Shown here one piece after another: positions 1 through 9,984 of a DNA stretch of 64,000 nt (its first letter is position 1; each line of letters begins with the position of its first letter). Made by a program: the position numbers and the translations under genes. The DNA is taken from the NCBI GenBank assembly GCA_016192425.1, contig JACPUE010000004.1, positions 1-64,000 on the forward strand, in the 5' to 3' direction. The notes under the pieces were generated by a model. That model worked only from the letters and a program-made list of their open reading frames with translations. It ran no database searches and had not been told where the DNA came from. The DNA comes from Burkholderiales bacterium. GTDB taxonomy: Bacteria; Pseudomonadota; Gammaproteobacteria; Burkholderiales; Burkholderiaceae_C.

Positions 1-196
1 CCAGCGCATGCAGCGCCACGTCCCCTCGTCGATCACGAGTTTGCGGCTGCGTATCGCCGCAGCCTTGCTCAAAACGCTACCCCGATGTCCGTGCTGCCTG
101 CGCGTCAACGCAAGGCTAAACTTGTAACACAGTAAGACTAGACGCTTGTAGCTACTATTTTTGTAGCAATTTAGTTCTGCCTTCGGAACCTCCATC
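1..196. other. Upstream stretch, no gene recognised
   Basis: I see no supported coding region here. Bases 141-169 (CGCTTGTAGCTA followed by a T-rich spacer and TGTAGCAA) resemble a decayed copy of the dispersed palindromic repeat found elsewhere in the window. The stretch probably carries the promoter of the LysR gene that follows, but no clear -35/-10 pair can be chosen by eye. Confidence 0.3.
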
Positions 197-1102
197 ATGA
201 ACCTGCGTTTTGTGGAAGCCTTTTATTGGGTTGCGTCCCTCAAGAGCGTGACGCGTGCAGCGGAGAAGCTGTTCCTTACCCAGTCAGCCATGTCCAGCCG
301 CATTGCTGCCCTTGAAGAAGAGCTGGGTGTGCTGCTTCTGGATCGACGGGACAAACACTTCAAGCTCACAGTGGCGGGTACGCGCTTTCTGACGTATGCC
401 AAGCGCATGTTGGAACTACAGCGCCAGCTCAAGGTCGAGATGGGTTCGGGCGCACCAATGGAGGTGAGCTTTCGCCTGGGGGCAATTGAATCGGTGTTGC
501 ACTCGTGGCTCATTCCATGGGTGGAACAAATGCGCAAAGACAACCCTTTGCTTGAGCTGGAACTCACGGTGGAGCCCACGCCTGTGCTGCTTGACCAGAT
601 CCGTCGCGGTACGCTTGATGCAGTGTTTGCTGCACTGCCAGCGTCGGCTGAGGGGATTCGTGGTCAAGCGCTGGCACCCATGGAGATGGTGTTTGTGGGT
701 AACGGCCAGCTACACCGAAAGCGCAGGTATGCGCTGGCGGATTTCGGAGGCGCGGACATTCTTACCTTTCAACGTGGATCGCAGCCCCATGTGGCACTGC
801 TGGATACCCTGCGGCAGGCTCACGTAGAACCACGCTGCGTACACAACATTTCTTCCATCTCTGCGATGGTGCAGCTTGTTCAAGGGGGCTTTGGGGTTGC
901 AACATTGCCGCGCCAGGCTGTTCAGCGCATGCTCGCTTTTCCTGATCTGCGCGTGCTTGATTGTGACTCTGCGTTGCGCCCTTTGCCTATTTACGTCAGT
1001 TACCGCGAAGACCCTGCGTCGCCCGCCATGGAAGCTGTGGTCAGTTCTGCGCTGGCCTTCATTGAATCCGCCCCTGTGGCTGTGCCGCGCAAGCGCAGCT
1101 GA
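197..1102 (+). CDS. LysR family transcriptional regulator
   Basis: A 301-residue protein of standard LysR length. Residues 1-60 form the winged helix-turn-helix (AAEKLFLTQSAMSSRIAALE), followed by a linker helix and a two-lobed effector-binding domain to about residue 290. GGAA lies 9 bases before the ATG. It is co-oriented with, and 268 bp upstream of, the DUF1445/TRAP/oxoprolinase operon. Two T-N11-A dyads stand in that gap, so it most likely controls that operon in response to the imported substrate or a product. This role is inferred from position. The effector is unknown; many LysR proteins also repress their own gene. GC is lower than in the second half of the window, like the rest of this cluster. 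Confidence 0.9.
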   Translation: MNLRFVEAFYWVASLKSVTRAAEKLFLTQSAMSSRIAALEEELGVLLLDRRDKHFKLTVAGTRFLTYAKRMLELQRQLKVEMGSGAPMEVSFRLGAIESVLHSWLIPWVEQMRKDNPLLELELTVEPTPVLLDQIRRGTLDAVFAALPASAEGIRGQALAPMEMVFVGNGQLHRKRRYALADFGGADILTFQRGSQPHVALLDTLRQAHVEPRCVHNISSISAMVQLVQGGFGVATLPRQAVQRMLAFPDLRVLDCDSALRPLPIYVSYREDPASPAMEAVVSSALAFIESAPVAVPRKRS

Positions 1103-1235
1103 GTTTCCTCTGTGGTTCAAGAGGTCTTCTGAACGTCCTGGCGGCCGGTTTGCTCAGCATTTCGATGGGTTCCTGAGTCCCCTGGGGTTAACCCTGGTTG
1201 CGATTCAAGGGTTTACCCTGATTCTTCGGTGCTCT

Positions 1236-1272
1236 ATTTCATTCCCAATGAAATGCATCGAAAAAATCGATG
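1236..1272. promoter_or_regulatory. Two LysR-type T-N11-A dyads upstream of the TRAP/oxoprolinase operon
   Basis: The first site is ATTTCATT-CCC-AATGAAAT (1236-1254), a perfect 8-bp inverted repeat containing TCATTCCCAATGA, a T-N11-A box. The second is CATCG-AAAAAAT-CGATG (1256-1272), again T-N11-A. Their centres are 19 bp apart, about two helical turns, as expected for recognition and activation sites of a LysR tetramer. They lie about 100-135 bp before the GTG of the DUF1445 gene. Further upstream, GGGTTAACCC (1185-1194) and GGGTTTACCC (1209-1218) form a second pair of similar palindromes. Binding is inferred from the pattern only. Confidence 0.55.
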
Positions 1273-1370
1273 AGATAAGAAAAAATTTTTGAATTTGCCA
1301 GGATGGGTTACACACCCACACAATCCGCCCGACGTCATGAAAATGACATTTCTCAAGCAGAGGAGCCGCG

Positions 1371-2195
1371 GTGGAAACAGTTCAAGAAAAAGCACTTGCA
1401 GCGTTTGGTGCGAAGGGTATTGATAACCCCGCCCATGTTCGTGGCGTGATCCGTCGCGGGGGCTGGGCGACGCATACCAGCGGCGTGGCCGAGGGCCGCG
1501 TCCAGGGAAACTTGGTGATTCTTCCCGAGGCGCTCGCCAACGACTTTCTGCGCTACTGCCAGCGCAACCCCAAGCCGTGTCCTGTTCTAGCGGTCAGCGA
1601 AGTGGGCCAGACAGCACTGCCGTCCTTGGGTGCTGATATTGACATCCGCACCGACCTGCCGATGTACCGCATCTGGCAGCATGGTGAGTTGATGCATGAG
1701 GTTGCTGATGTCTCCAGCGTGTGGCGCGCGGATCTGGTGACGTTTGTGCTCGGCTGTTCGTTTTCATTCGAGTCTGCGCTGCAGGAAGTCGGCATTCGTC
1801 TGCGCCATATCGAGCAAGGCAAGAACGTTGCAATGTATCGAACCAACATTCCAACTGCGCCTGCGGGTCCTTTTGGTGGCGCCATGGTGGTGTCCATGCG
1901 GCCCATGCGGGCGGCCGATGCCATCCGCGCAGTTCAGGTGACATCGCGTTTTCCGGACGTGCATGGCGCGCCCGTTCACATTGGCGATCCGGCGCTCATT
2001 GGCATTTCTGACATCAATGCACCGGACTACGGCGACCCTGTCGAGGTGATGCCAGACGAAATACCCGTTTTCTGGGCTTGCGGCGTCACACCGCAGTCGG
2101 CCATTCTTCATGCCCAGCCAGCATTCTGTATCACGCATGCGCCAGGGTGCATGTTGGTCACAGATCTATTCAACCATCAACTTGCCAGTTTTTAA
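1371..2195 (+). CDS. DUF1445/UPF0317 putative hydro-lyase (D-glutamate cyclase family)
   Basis: A 274-residue protein with the usual length of the DUF1445/UPF0317 family, whose members are annotated as putative hydro-lyases and which includes one part of mammalian mitochondrial D-glutamate cyclase. Family-typical stretches are [14 protein letters not shown] (about residues 124-137) and [26 protein letters not shown] comes later in the fold and PGCMLVTD near the C-terminus. The start is GTG, chosen because AGAGGAG sits 5 bases upstream. It is the first gene of the operon, 12 bp before the TRAP binding protein. With a 5-oxoprolinase-type hydrolase in the same operon, interconversion of D-glutamate and 5-oxo-D-proline is an attractive but unproven reaction. 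Confidence 0.85.
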   Translation: METVQEKALAAFGAKGIDNPAHVRGVIRRGGWATHTSGVAEGRVQGNLVILPEALANDFLRYCQRNPKPCPVLAVSEVGQTALPSLGADIDIRTDLPMYRIWQHGELMHEVADVSSVWRADLVTFVLGCSFSFESALQEVGIRLRHIEQGKNVAMYRTNIPTAPAGPFGGAMVVSMRPMRAADAIRAVQVTSRFPDVHGAPVHIGDPALIGISDINAPDYGDPVEVMPDEIPVFWACGVTPQSAILHAQPAFCITHAPGCMLVTDLFNHQLASF

Positions 2196-2207
2196 AGGAG
2201 ACTCATC

Positions 2208-3173
2208 ATGAAAAAAACCATGCTTTGTGTTGCAACTGCATTCGGCTTATGTTCGGCCCAGGCGCAGGTCAAATGGGATTTGCCAACGGGCTATGGGGCA
2301 AACAGTTTCCAGACGCAAAACGTACAGCAATTTGCAAACGAAGTGGATAAGCTGACTGGCGGCAAGCTCAAGATTACGCTGCACTCTGGCGGTTCTTTGT
2401 ACAAGGCCAATGAAATCAAGCGCGCGGTGCAAACCGGGCAAGTTCCATCGGCTGAGTTCATTCTTTCGGGCGCTAGCAATGAAAACCCGCTGTTTGGTGT
2501 AGATTCCGTTCCCTTCCTGGCCACCAGCTACGCTGATGCCAAGCGCTTGTATCTGGCCGCCAAGCCAGCACAGGAGAAACTTCTTGCTTCGCAGGGAATG
2601 AAGGTGCTATTCACCGTGCCATGGCCGGGCCAGTCTCTTTATTCCGCCAAGCCCGTAAACGCTCCGGCTGACTTCGCTAGCACCAAAATGCGTGCCTACA
2701 ACCCCGCCACCACGCGTATCGCACAACTGCTCAAAGCCCAGCCGGTCACCATACAGTTATCGGAATTGGGGCAAGCGCTGGCCACCAATACCGTGCAGAA
2801 CTTTCTGACCTCCAGCGCCAGCGGCGTTGAGTCCAAGCTGTATGAGCAAGTGAAATACTTCTATCCCGTGAGTGCATGGCTTCCACGCAATGTCACGGTG
2901 GTGAATCAGAAGGCTTTTGATGCACTCGATAAATCACTGCAGGATGCCGTTCTGAAGGCAGCAGCGGCAGCTGAAGAGCGTGGTTGGTCTACCAGCGAGC
3001 GTGTGGACAAAGAGTTCATCAAAGAGCTTTCGGCCAAAGGCATGACCGTGGCAGAGCCAAGCGAGAGCATCAAAAAAGAGTTGACCAGCATTGGCGAATC
3101 CATGACTGCAGACTGGATTAAATCTGCTGGCCCCGAGGGCCAGGCCATCATCGATGCCTATCGCAAGAAGTAA
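2208..3173 (+). CDS. dctP: TRAP transporter substrate-binding protein (DctP family)
   Basis: A 321-residue periplasmic solute receptor. Residues 1-20 are a Sec signal peptide ending in AQAQ. The mature protein has the DctP fold and the region around KMRAYNPATTRIAQLL (about residues 162-177), where TRAP receptors place the arginine that grips the substrate carboxylate. AAGGAG precedes the ATG. It follows the DUF1445 gene by 12 bp and is followed by dctQ and dctM. A second, clearly related receptor (also with a MR.YNPAT. stretch) lies after dctM. The substrate is unknown; the neighbouring enzymes suggest a carboxylate of the 5-oxoproline or cyclic-amide type. Confidence 0.92.
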   Translation: MKKTMLCVATAFGLCSAQAQVKWDLPTGYGANSFQTQNVQQFANEVDKLTGGKLKITLHSGGSLYKANEIKRAVQTGQVPSAEFILSGASNENPLFGVDSVPFLATSYADAKRLYLAAKPAQEKLLASQGMKVLFTVPWPGQSLYSAKPVNAPADFASTKMRAYNPATTRIAQLLKAQPVTIQLSELGQALATNTVQNFLTSSASGVESKLYEQVKYFYPVSAWLPRNVTVVNQKAFDALDKSLQDAVLKAAAAAEERGWSTSERVDKEFIKELSAKGMTVAEPSESIKKELTSIGESMTADWIKSAGPEGQAIIDAYRKK

Positions 3174-3275
3174 GCCGTAAAGGCTTGCTCACAGGCTGCA
3201 GATCCCGGGCGGTACATCCCGTGCCCATTGGGATCTCCCCGTCACACCTTTTGCACTGCGTTATTGGAGCACGCC

Positions 3276-3785
3276 ATGGATAAGCTCATGCGTCTTTTTT
3301 ACAAACTGCTGATGTTGTTGTCAGCACTGTCCATGATTGCCGCTTTTTTGGCGGTCGCGTTGGGCATCATTGCACGCGAAGTGGTTCATGTGAGTATTGA
3401 TGGTCTGGATGCCTATGCTGGGTATGCCATTGCGGCAGCACTCTTCTTTGCGTTGCCCAGCACCCTCCAAAACGGCGAACACATCCGTGTCACGTTGGTC
3501 TTGGATCGCCTGCCAGCTCGCTGGAGAAACTCCATGGAGTGGTTTTGCCTGATGACTGGTCTGGTGCTGACGGTATTCATGGCGTGGTATGCGGCGCGTG
3601 CCGTGTGGATCTCCTACGTCACCCATGACGTTTCACCAGCAGCCGATGCATCGCCCCTGTGGATTCCTCAGATCAGCATGGCCATGGGGTGCATCGGTTT
3701 TGCACTGGCCTTTGCCCATGGAATTGTCGCTCGCCTGCAGGGCAGAGCATTTATCGCCACCTCTGAGTTGGCACGTACCGAATAA
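3276..3785 (+). CDS. dctQ: TRAP transporter small permease (DctQ family)
   Basis: A 169-residue inner-membrane protein with four predicted hydrophobic helices (about residues 10-35, 47-65, 85-108 and 128-150), as in DctQ. The ATG at 3276 is chosen over a TTG 48 bases upstream because GGAG sits 6 bases before it and the protein then begins MDKLMRLFYK, a normal positively charged lead into the first helix. It partners the large permease immediately downstream (21 bp gap) to form the sodium-driven TRAP membrane unit served by the flanking DctP proteins. Confidence 0.9.
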   Translation: MDKLMRLFYKLLMLLSALSMIAAFLAVALGIIAREVVHVSIDGLDAYAGYAIAAALFFALPSTLQNGEHIRVTLVLDRLPARWRNSMEWFCLMTGLVLTVFMAWYAARAVWISYVTHDVSPAADASPLWIPQISMAMGCIGFALAFAHGIVARLQGRAFIATSELARTE

Positions 3786-3806
3786 TTGCTTTACAGAGAT
3801 TTCATC

Positions 3807-5099
3807 ATGGATGTCGCCATTGCGTTTGGCTTGATCGTGCTGCTGTTTGCGGTGCTTGGATCGGGCTTGTGGATCGGGTTGTCCTTGCTGGCAGTCGCCT
3901 TGCTGGGAATGGAGCTTTTTACCAATCGGCCTGTAGGCGACAGCATGATGCTGACCATCTGGGGCTCCACCTCCAGTTGGACACTCACGGCTTTGCCACT
4001 GTTTCTATGGATGGGCGAAATCCTGTTCCGCAGCAAACTCTCCAGCAGCATGTTCAATGGATTGGCACCATGGCTGGAGCGCCTGCCGGGCCGTCTGCTG
4101 CATGTGAATGTGGTCGGCTGCACCATCTTCGCCGCAATCTCTGGCTCCTCGGCGGCCACCTGTGCCACCATTGGCAAGATAACGCTCCCAGAACTCAAGC
4201 AGCGGGGCTACCCCGAAGACATTTCTGTGGGCACGCTGGCCGGTGCAGGCACTCTGGGGCTGCTGATCCCTCCGTCCATCATCATGATCGTGTATGGCGT
4301 AGCGGCAAACGTATCGATCTCCAAACTGTTCCTGGCTGGCGTGATACCCGGGTTGATGCTGGCAGCTTTGTTCATGGGCTACATCATGGTGTGGGCCCTT
4401 TTCAACAAGGACAAAGTACCCGCTCCCGACGAAAAAACGAGCTTTGTGCAAAAGCTGTACGCCTCGCGCCATCTGATCCCCGTGGTGTCGTTGATCGTGT
4501 TGGTGCTTGGCGCCATCTATACGGGCATTGCCACTGCCACGGAGGCAGCTGCGCTGGGGGTGGCTGGTTCGCTCGTACTCGCCTGGATAGAAGGCTCCTT
4601 GAACTGGAATTGCTTCAAGGATGGGCTATTTGCTGCCTGCCGTGTGTACTGCATGATCGGTCTTATCCTGGCCGGCGCAGCATTTCTCACGCTGTCTATG
4701 GGCTTCATCGGTTTGCCTCGTCACCTGGCGGAGTTCATCGGAAGCATGCATCTGGCGCCTTTCACATTGATGCTGTTGCTCATTGTGTTCTTTATCGTGC
4801 TGGGGTGCTTCCTTGATGGCATCTCCATGGTGGTACTCACCATCGCTGTGCTGTTGCCGACCGTTGAGGCTGCAGGTTTTGATCTGGTGTGGTTCGGTAT
4901 CTTCATTGTGCTGGTGGTGGAGATGGCGCAGATCACACCGCCTGTCGGTTTTAACCTTTTCGTGCTTCAAGGCATGACGCGGCGTGAAGTGACCTGGATT
5001 GCGCGCACTGCATTGCCTCTCTTTGCGCTGATGATCGCCGCTGTCATCGTCACTTATTTCGCGCCCGACGTGGTGCTCTGGCTGCCGCGCAACATGTAG
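3807..5099 (+). CDS. dctM: TRAP transporter large permease (DctM family)
   Basis: A 430-residue protein with about 12 hydrophobic segments and the conserved DctM stretches ISGSSAATCATIGKITLPEL (about residues 113-132) and LGLLIPPSIIMIVYG. It is the main transport subunit, using a cation gradient to move substrate handed over by the periplasmic receptor. The ATG at 3807 is preferred to the TTG 21 bases earlier, which would add a short unrelated peptide. The C-terminal part includes ITPPVGFNLFVLQGM, another family hallmark. It is followed 44 bp later by the second receptor gene, so two receptors probably share this one membrane unit. Confidence 0.93.
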   Translation: MDVAIAFGLIVLLFAVLGSGLWIGLSLLAVALLGMELFTNRPVGDSMMLTIWGSTSSWTLTALPLFLWMGEILFRSKLSSSMFNGLAPWLERLPGRLLHVNVVGCTIFAAISGSSAATCATIGKITLPELKQRGYPEDISVGTLAGAGTLGLLIPPSIIMIVYGVAANVSISKLFLAGVIPGLMLAALFMGYIMVWALFNKDKVPAPDEKTSFVQKLYASRHLIPVVSLIVLVLGAIYTGIATATEAAALGVAGSLVLAWIEGSLNWNCFKDGLFAACRVYCMIGLILAGAAFLTLSMGFIGLPRHLAEFIGSMHLAPFTLMLLLIVFFIVLGCFLDGISMVVLTIAVLLPTVEAAGFDLVWFGIFIVLVVEMAQITPPVGFNLFVLQGMTRREVTWIARTALPLFALMIAAVIVTYFAPDVVLWLPRNM

Positions 5100-5143
5100 C
5101 AGCAATACCTGCGACTGCTTCCTTTCTCGCACAGGAGCGTTCT

Positions 5144-6109
5144 ATGAAATGTCTCGTCGCATTGGCTGCGCTTGCCGTAGCCACGGTATCGCACGCCCAG
5201 ACGGTATGGAAACTGGCTACAGGCTATCGCGCTGAATCGTTTCACACTCGCAATCTTCAGCAGTTTGCAGCTGATGTTGAGCGTGCTTCGCAGGGAGAGC
5301 TTCGTATCGAGATCCATCCCAATAACAGCTTGTTCAAACTTGCCGAGATTTCGCAGGCTGTACAGCAGGGGCGTGCGCAAGCAGGCGAAACAATCATGAC
5401 CAACCTGGTGGGTGAAATGCCCATTGCCGGTGCAGATGCAGTGCCCTTTGTTGCGCGAACTTATGCCGACGCGCGGCGTCTCTGGGATTTGCAGCGTCCC
5501 TTGATTGAAAACCACCTTGCGCAGCGTGGCCTCAAGGCTTTGTATGCCGTGCCATGGCCGCCGCAAGGACTGTTTTCTACAGAGCCTGTCAAGTCATCTG
5601 CGGATTTCAAGGGAAAACGCATGCGCACTTACAACCCGGCAACAGTGCGCATTGCAGAGCTATTGGGTGCCACACCGCTGGATGTCCCGATGGTGGAAGT
5701 CAACCAGGCACTGTCTTCAGGGCGGCTTGATTCCATGATCACCTCTGCATTGACGGGTGTGGAAAACCAGGTTTGGGGGCAGATTCATTTCTACTACAGC
5801 GTCAATGCGTGGTTTCCCAAGAACATCGTTCTGGTGAACCAAAAAGCATACGACGCTTTGCCAGTGGCCGTGCGCCAGCAAGTGGCACAGGCGGCCGTTG
5901 AAGCAGAGCGTCGTGGCTGGACGATGAGCGAATCGACTGCTCAAGAATCTGTTGCGGAACTTCAGCGCAAAGGCATCAAGGTGGATAGGCCCACAGCCGA
6001 ACTCGACACAGAGCTCAAACGTCTGGGGGAGCGCTTTTCCCGTGAATGGGTGCATTCGGTGGGAAACGAGGCCAACAGCATCTTCATTCCGTATTACTTC
6101 CAGCGTTGA
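5144..6109 (+). CDS. dctP: Second TRAP substrate-binding protein (DctP family)
   Basis: A 321-residue receptor with a Sec signal peptide ending in SHAQ (residues 1-19) and the same architecture as the receptor encoded before dctQM. Both mature proteins start with a TVWKLATGY / VKWDLPTGY type segment, share the YNPAT. region ([18 protein letters not shown] here), and have a VNQKA.DAL stretch near residue 230. AGGAG precedes the ATG. The two proteins have diverged clearly in sequence, so they probably bind different but related ligands for the same DctQM pair. It is 67 bp upstream of the oxoprolinase gene. Confidence 0.9.
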   Translation: MKCLVALAALAVATVSHAQTVWKLATGYRAESFHTRNLQQFAADVERASQGELRIEIHPNNSLFKLAEISQAVQQGRAQAGETIMTNLVGEMPIAGADAVPFVARTYADARRLWDLQRPLIENHLAQRGLKALYAVPWPPQGLFSTEPVKSSADFKGKRMRTYNPATVRIAELLGATPLDVPMVEVNQALSSGRLDSMITSALTGVENQVWGQIHFYYSVNAWFPKNIVLVNQKAYDALPVAVRQQVAQAAVEAERRGWTMSESTAQESVAELQRKGIKVDRPTAELDTELKRLGERFSREWVHSVGNEANSIFIPYYFQR

Positions 6110-6176
6110 CCCAGTGGGGATCTTTCCCGCTGTATCGCTCACACGCTATTTGCTTTCATTTACAGGAATCAAAACC

Positions 6177-9100
6177 ATGCAAACTACTTCCAATCCTGTC
6201 GGTAACCGTTGGCAGTTCTGGATTGACCGTGGAGGCACCTTTACAGACATCGTGGCCAAGCGCCCCGATGGATCGTTGACAACGCACAAGCTGCTTTCGG
6301 AAAACCCCGAGCATTACAAAGATGCCGCAGTAGCCGGTATTCGATACCTGCTGGGACTGAAGCCAGGGGAGCCTGTGACGCCCGAGCAGGTGGAGTGCGT
6401 AAAGATGGGCACTACTGTGGCCACGAATGCTCTGCTGGAACGCAAGGGAGAACCCACGCTATTGGTCACAACGCGAGGATTCCGCGATGCGCTGCGCATT
6501 GCCTACCAAAACCGACCGCGCTTGTTTGATCGACATATTCAGCTACCTGAACTGCTGTACACCGAAGTCATTGAGGCCAATGAGCGCATGGGTGCCCACG
6601 GTGATGAACTTGAAGCACTGGATGCAGCTGCCTTGCGTAGTGATTTGCAGGTCGCCTATTCGAAGGGACTTCGGAGCGTGGCCATAGTGTTCATGCATGG
6701 CTACCGCTATGTGCAGCACGAAAAGGCTGCAAAGGCCATTGCACAGCAAATCGGCTTCTCCCAGGTCAGCGCCTCGCATGAAACCAGCCCGATGATGAAA
6801 TTTGTGAGCAGAGGCGATACCACCGTGGTGGATGCGTATCTTTCGCCCATTCTGCGCCGATATGTGGATCAGGTGGCCAGCGAGATGCCCGGCGTCAAGC
6901 TGTTCTTCATGCAGTCGTCAGGGGGACTCACGGATGCGGGGGCTTTCCAGGGGAAGGATGCGATTTTGTCCGGCCCGGCTGGCGGCATCGTGGGCATGGC
7001 GCGCACGGCCGGCCTGGCCGGGCATCCTAAAGTGATTGGCTTTGACATGGGCGGTACCAGCACCGACGTGAGCCACTTTGCGGGAGAGTTTGAGCGTGAA
7101 TTTGAGACCCATGTGGCGGGCGTGCGTATGCGTGCTCCCATGATGAGCATCCACACCGTGGCCGCTGGCGGAGGCTCGGTGCTGGCATTTGATGGGTCTC
7201 GGTTCCGTGTGGGGCCAGACAGCGCTGGTGCCAATCCCGGCCCTGTGAGCTACCGTCGAGGAGGGCCTTTAGCCGTGACCGATGCGAACGTCATGGTGGG
7301 CAAAGTGCAACCTCGCTATTTCCCCAGCGTTTTCGGCCCTGCTGCCAATGAAGCGCTGGATGCGGATGCTGTGCTCATGCGTTTTGGGGAAATTGCCGGA
7401 CAGACGAATCGCAAACCTGAAGAGGTGGCAGAAGGCTTCATCCAAATTGCAGTGCAGCAGATGGCAAATGCCATCAAAAAGATCAGCGTTGCCCGGGGTT
7501 ATGACGTGACGCGCTATACCCTGCAGTGCTTTGGTGGCGCTGGTGGTCAACATGCCTGCCTGGTGGCGGATGCCCTGGGTATGACGCGTGTGTTTGTACA
7601 TCCGCTGGCGGGCGTACTGAGTGCCTATGGCATGGGCTTGGCAGACCAGACCGTGATTCGTGAACAGGCAGTGGAGTTGCCACTGACCTGCGAGGCTCTC
7701 CCGCTTATTGCCGATTACCTGAATGCTCTGGGTGCTGCGGCGCAGAGTGAGTTGGAGGGGCAGCAGGTCAGCATCAAACCGGTGCAGGTTCGTCACAATG
7801 TGCATGTGCGTTATGAGGGCACCGACTCTGCCCTGGTGGTGCCGTTTGGTGATATCGCCACCATTCAGTCCGCCTTTGAAACGGCCTATCGCCAGCGCTT
7901 CTCCTTCCTGATGGCGGGGAAGGATTTGGTAGTGGAAGCCGTGTCCGTTGAGGCCGTGATAGCGGGCGATGCGCCAACGGAGATTCGTCAGCCCGAGCAG
8001 CCGATCCGCCAGCACCCGCAACGCGAAACAGTGCGCATGTATTCAGGTGGGCAGTGGCATGATGCATCGCTGGTGGTGCGTGAGGATCTGCGCCCAGGCG
8101 ACTTGATTCCTGGCCCGGCAATCATTGCCGAGAAGAACACCACCACAGTGGTAGAGCCGGGCTGGTCCGCCCGCCTGACGGACTTGGATCACCTTGTGCT
8201 TGATCGGGTGGTCGCCCGCAAAGTGCAGTACGCTGCCGGCACCACGGTAGACCCGGTGCTGCTGGAAGTGTTCAATAACCTGTTCATGAACATCGCCGAG
8301 CAGATGGGGCTGCAACTGCAGAACACGGCTTACTCGGTCAATATCAAGGAGCGATTGGATTTCAGCTGTGCATTGTTTGATGCAGATGGCAACCTTATCG
8401 CCAATGCACCACATGTGCCGGTGCACTTGGGCTCGATGGGCGAAAGCATCAAGACGGTGATCCGTGAAAACGCCGGCAAGATGCAGCCCGGCGACGTGTA
8501 CATGCTCAATGATCCCTACAACGGAGGAACACACCTGCCGGACGTGACGGTGATTACACCCGTCTACGTGACGGGAGGTAAAGAGCCAACGTTTTATGTC
8601 GGAAGCCGTGGCCACCATGCCGATATTGGAGGCACCACACCAGGCTCCATGCCTCCTTTTTCAACCCGTATTGATGAAGAGGGCGTGCAGCTCAACAACG
8701 TGAAACTGGTGGACAAGGGTGTCTTTCTGGAAAGCGAGGTTCGCGCGCTCTTGGCCACAGGTGGTGGCACGACGCAGTTTCCCAGTCGCAATCCGGATCA
8801 GAACCTGGCTGACTTGCGCGCCCAGATCGCAGCCAACGAAAAGGGTGTGCAGGAGCTTACAAGAATGGTGGATCAGTTCGGGCTGGAAGTGGTGCAGGCC
8901 TATATGCGCCACGTGCAAGACAATGCGGAGGAATCCGTGCGCCGCGTAATCACGCAGCTAAAAGACGGACAGTTCACATTACAGCTGGACAACGGTGCGC
9001 GGATTTGCGTTTCCGTGAAGGTAAATACCAGGGAGCGCAGTGCCGTGATTGATTTTGCAGGCACCAGCGAGCAGCAACTCAACAACTTCAATGCTCCGCG

Positions 9101-9839
9101 TGCGGTGTGCATGGCTGCTGTGCTGTACGTATTCCGCACGCTGGTAGATGACGATATTCCCCTGAATGCCGGGTGCCTCAAGCCTTTGCAGGTCATCATT
9201 CCGCAGGGCAGCATGCTTAATCCGAATCCACCCGCATCTGTGGTTGCCGGTAATGTGGAGACTTCGACCTGTATCACCAACGCATTGTTTGGTGCCTTGG
9301 GTGTGCTGGCCGGGAGTCAGCCCACCATGAACAACTTCACCTTCGGCAATGCACAGTATCAGTACTACGAAACCATTGCAGGCGGCAGTGGCGCTGGTGC
9401 GGTGCTGGATATCCAGGGTCGAGCGGTGGGTGGGTTTGACGGTACCAGTGTGGTGCAGACGCACATGACCAACTCGCGTCTAACGGATCCTGAGGTGTTG
9501 GAGTTCCGCTTTCCAGTGGTTCTGGAGAGCTATGAAATTCTGCGAGGATCCGGCGGCGCTGGGCATTGGAAGGGTGGAGATGGTGGCGTGCGCCGCGTAC
9601 GCTTCCTTGAGCCCATGACCGCAAGCATTCTCTCCAATGGCCGACTGAATCCTGCCTTTGGGATGGCGGGGGGGCAGCCTGGAAAGCCGGGCACCAATCG
9701 GGTGTTGCGCAGCACCGGTGAGATAGAAGTCCTGGGCCATATCGGTGCCGCATTGATGCAGCCTGGTGATGTGTTCGAGGTTTGCACGCCCGGTGGTGGT
9801 GGCTACGGTGCCCAGGAGTCGGAAGCAGCGTTGACCTGA
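6177..9839 (+). CDS. 5-oxoprolinase/hydantoinase family hydrolase, fused A and B parts
   Basis: A 1220-residue cytoplasmic enzyme of the ATP-dependent 5-oxoprolinase / N-methylhydantoinase family. The HyuA part (about residues 1-680) has the actin-like ATPase motifs [14 protein letters not shown] and [12 protein letters not shown]. The HyuB part (about 690-1215) begins at [18 protein letters not shown] and ends with GGGGYG. In many bacteria these are two genes; here they are one, as in eukaryotic 5-oxoprolinase. The start is set at the ATG with AGGA 9 bases upstream; the open frame extends upstream into dctP2 but without family sequence. The likely reaction is ATP-driven opening of a lactam or cyclic imide; 5-oxoproline is the best guess, given the DUF1445 neighbour. 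Other substrates, such as hydantoins, are possible. Confidence 0.9.
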   Translation: MQTTSNPVGNRWQFWIDRGGTFTDIVAKRPDGSLTTHKLLSENPEHYKDAAVAGIRYLLGLKPGEPVTPEQVECVKMGTTVATNALLERKGEPTLLVTTRGFRDALRIAYQNRPRLFDRHIQLPELLYTEVIEANERMGAHGDELEALDAAALRSDLQVAYSKGLRSVAIVFMHGYRYVQHEKAAKAIAQQIGFSQVSASHETSPMMKFVSRGDTTVVDAYLSPILRRYVDQVASEMPGVKLFFMQSSGGLTDAGAFQGKDAILSGPAGGIVGMARTAGLAGHPKVIGFDMGGTSTDVSHFAGEFEREFETHVAGVRMRAPMMSIHTVAAGGGSVLAFDGSRFRVGPDSAGANPGPVSYRRGGPLAVTDANVMVGKVQPRYFPSVFGPAANEALDADAVLMRFGEIAGQTNRKPEEVAEGFIQIAVQQMANAIKKISVARGYDVTRYTLQCFGGAGGQHACLVADALGMTRVFVHPLAGVLSAYGMGLADQTVIREQAVELPLTCEALPLIADYLNALGAAAQSELEGQQVSIKPVQVRHNVHVRYEGTDSALVVPFGDIATIQSAFETAYRQRFSFLMAGKDLVVEAVSVEAVIAGDAPTEIRQPEQPIRQHPQRETVRMYSGGQWHDASLVVREDLRPGDLIPGPAIIAEKNTTTVVEPGWSARLTDLDHLVLDRVVARKVQYAAGTTVDPVLLEVFNNLFMNIAEQMGLQLQNTAYSVNIKERLDFSCALFDADGNLIANAPHVPVHLGSMGESIKTVIRENAGKMQPGDVYMLNDPYNGGTHLPDVTVITPVYVTGGKEPTFYVGSRGHHADIGGTTPGSMPPFSTRIDEEGVQLNNVKLVDKGVFLESEVRALLATGGGTTQFPSRNPDQNLADLRAQIAANEKGVQELTRMVDQFGLEVVQAYMRHVQDNAEESVRRVITQLKDGQFTLQLDNGARICVSVKVNTRERSAVIDFAGTSEQQLNNFNAPRAVCMAAVLYVFRTLVDDDIPLNAGCLKPLQVIIPQGSMLNPNPPASVVAGNVETSTCITNALFGALGVLAGSQPTMNNFTFGNAQYQYYETIAGGSGAGAVLDIQGRAVGGFDGTSVVQTHMTNSRLTDPEVLEFRFPVVLESYEILRGSGGAGHWKGGDGGVRRVRFLEPMTASILSNGRLNPAFGMAGGQPGKPGTNRVLRSTGEIEVLGHIGAALMQPGDVFEVCTPGGGGYGAQESEAALT

Positions 9840-9984
9840 GGTTGTGCGCTGTGCTTGCACTGCGTTTGCACGGTGCTTGGGGTTGTGCTGGGTTTCTTCA
9901 CATTCCGCTGCAAATCCAGCATGACCCTGTATTGCAATTGGGCCTTCCAGATTCGGTAGTAACGAATGGAGAGGAAAGACCGCT

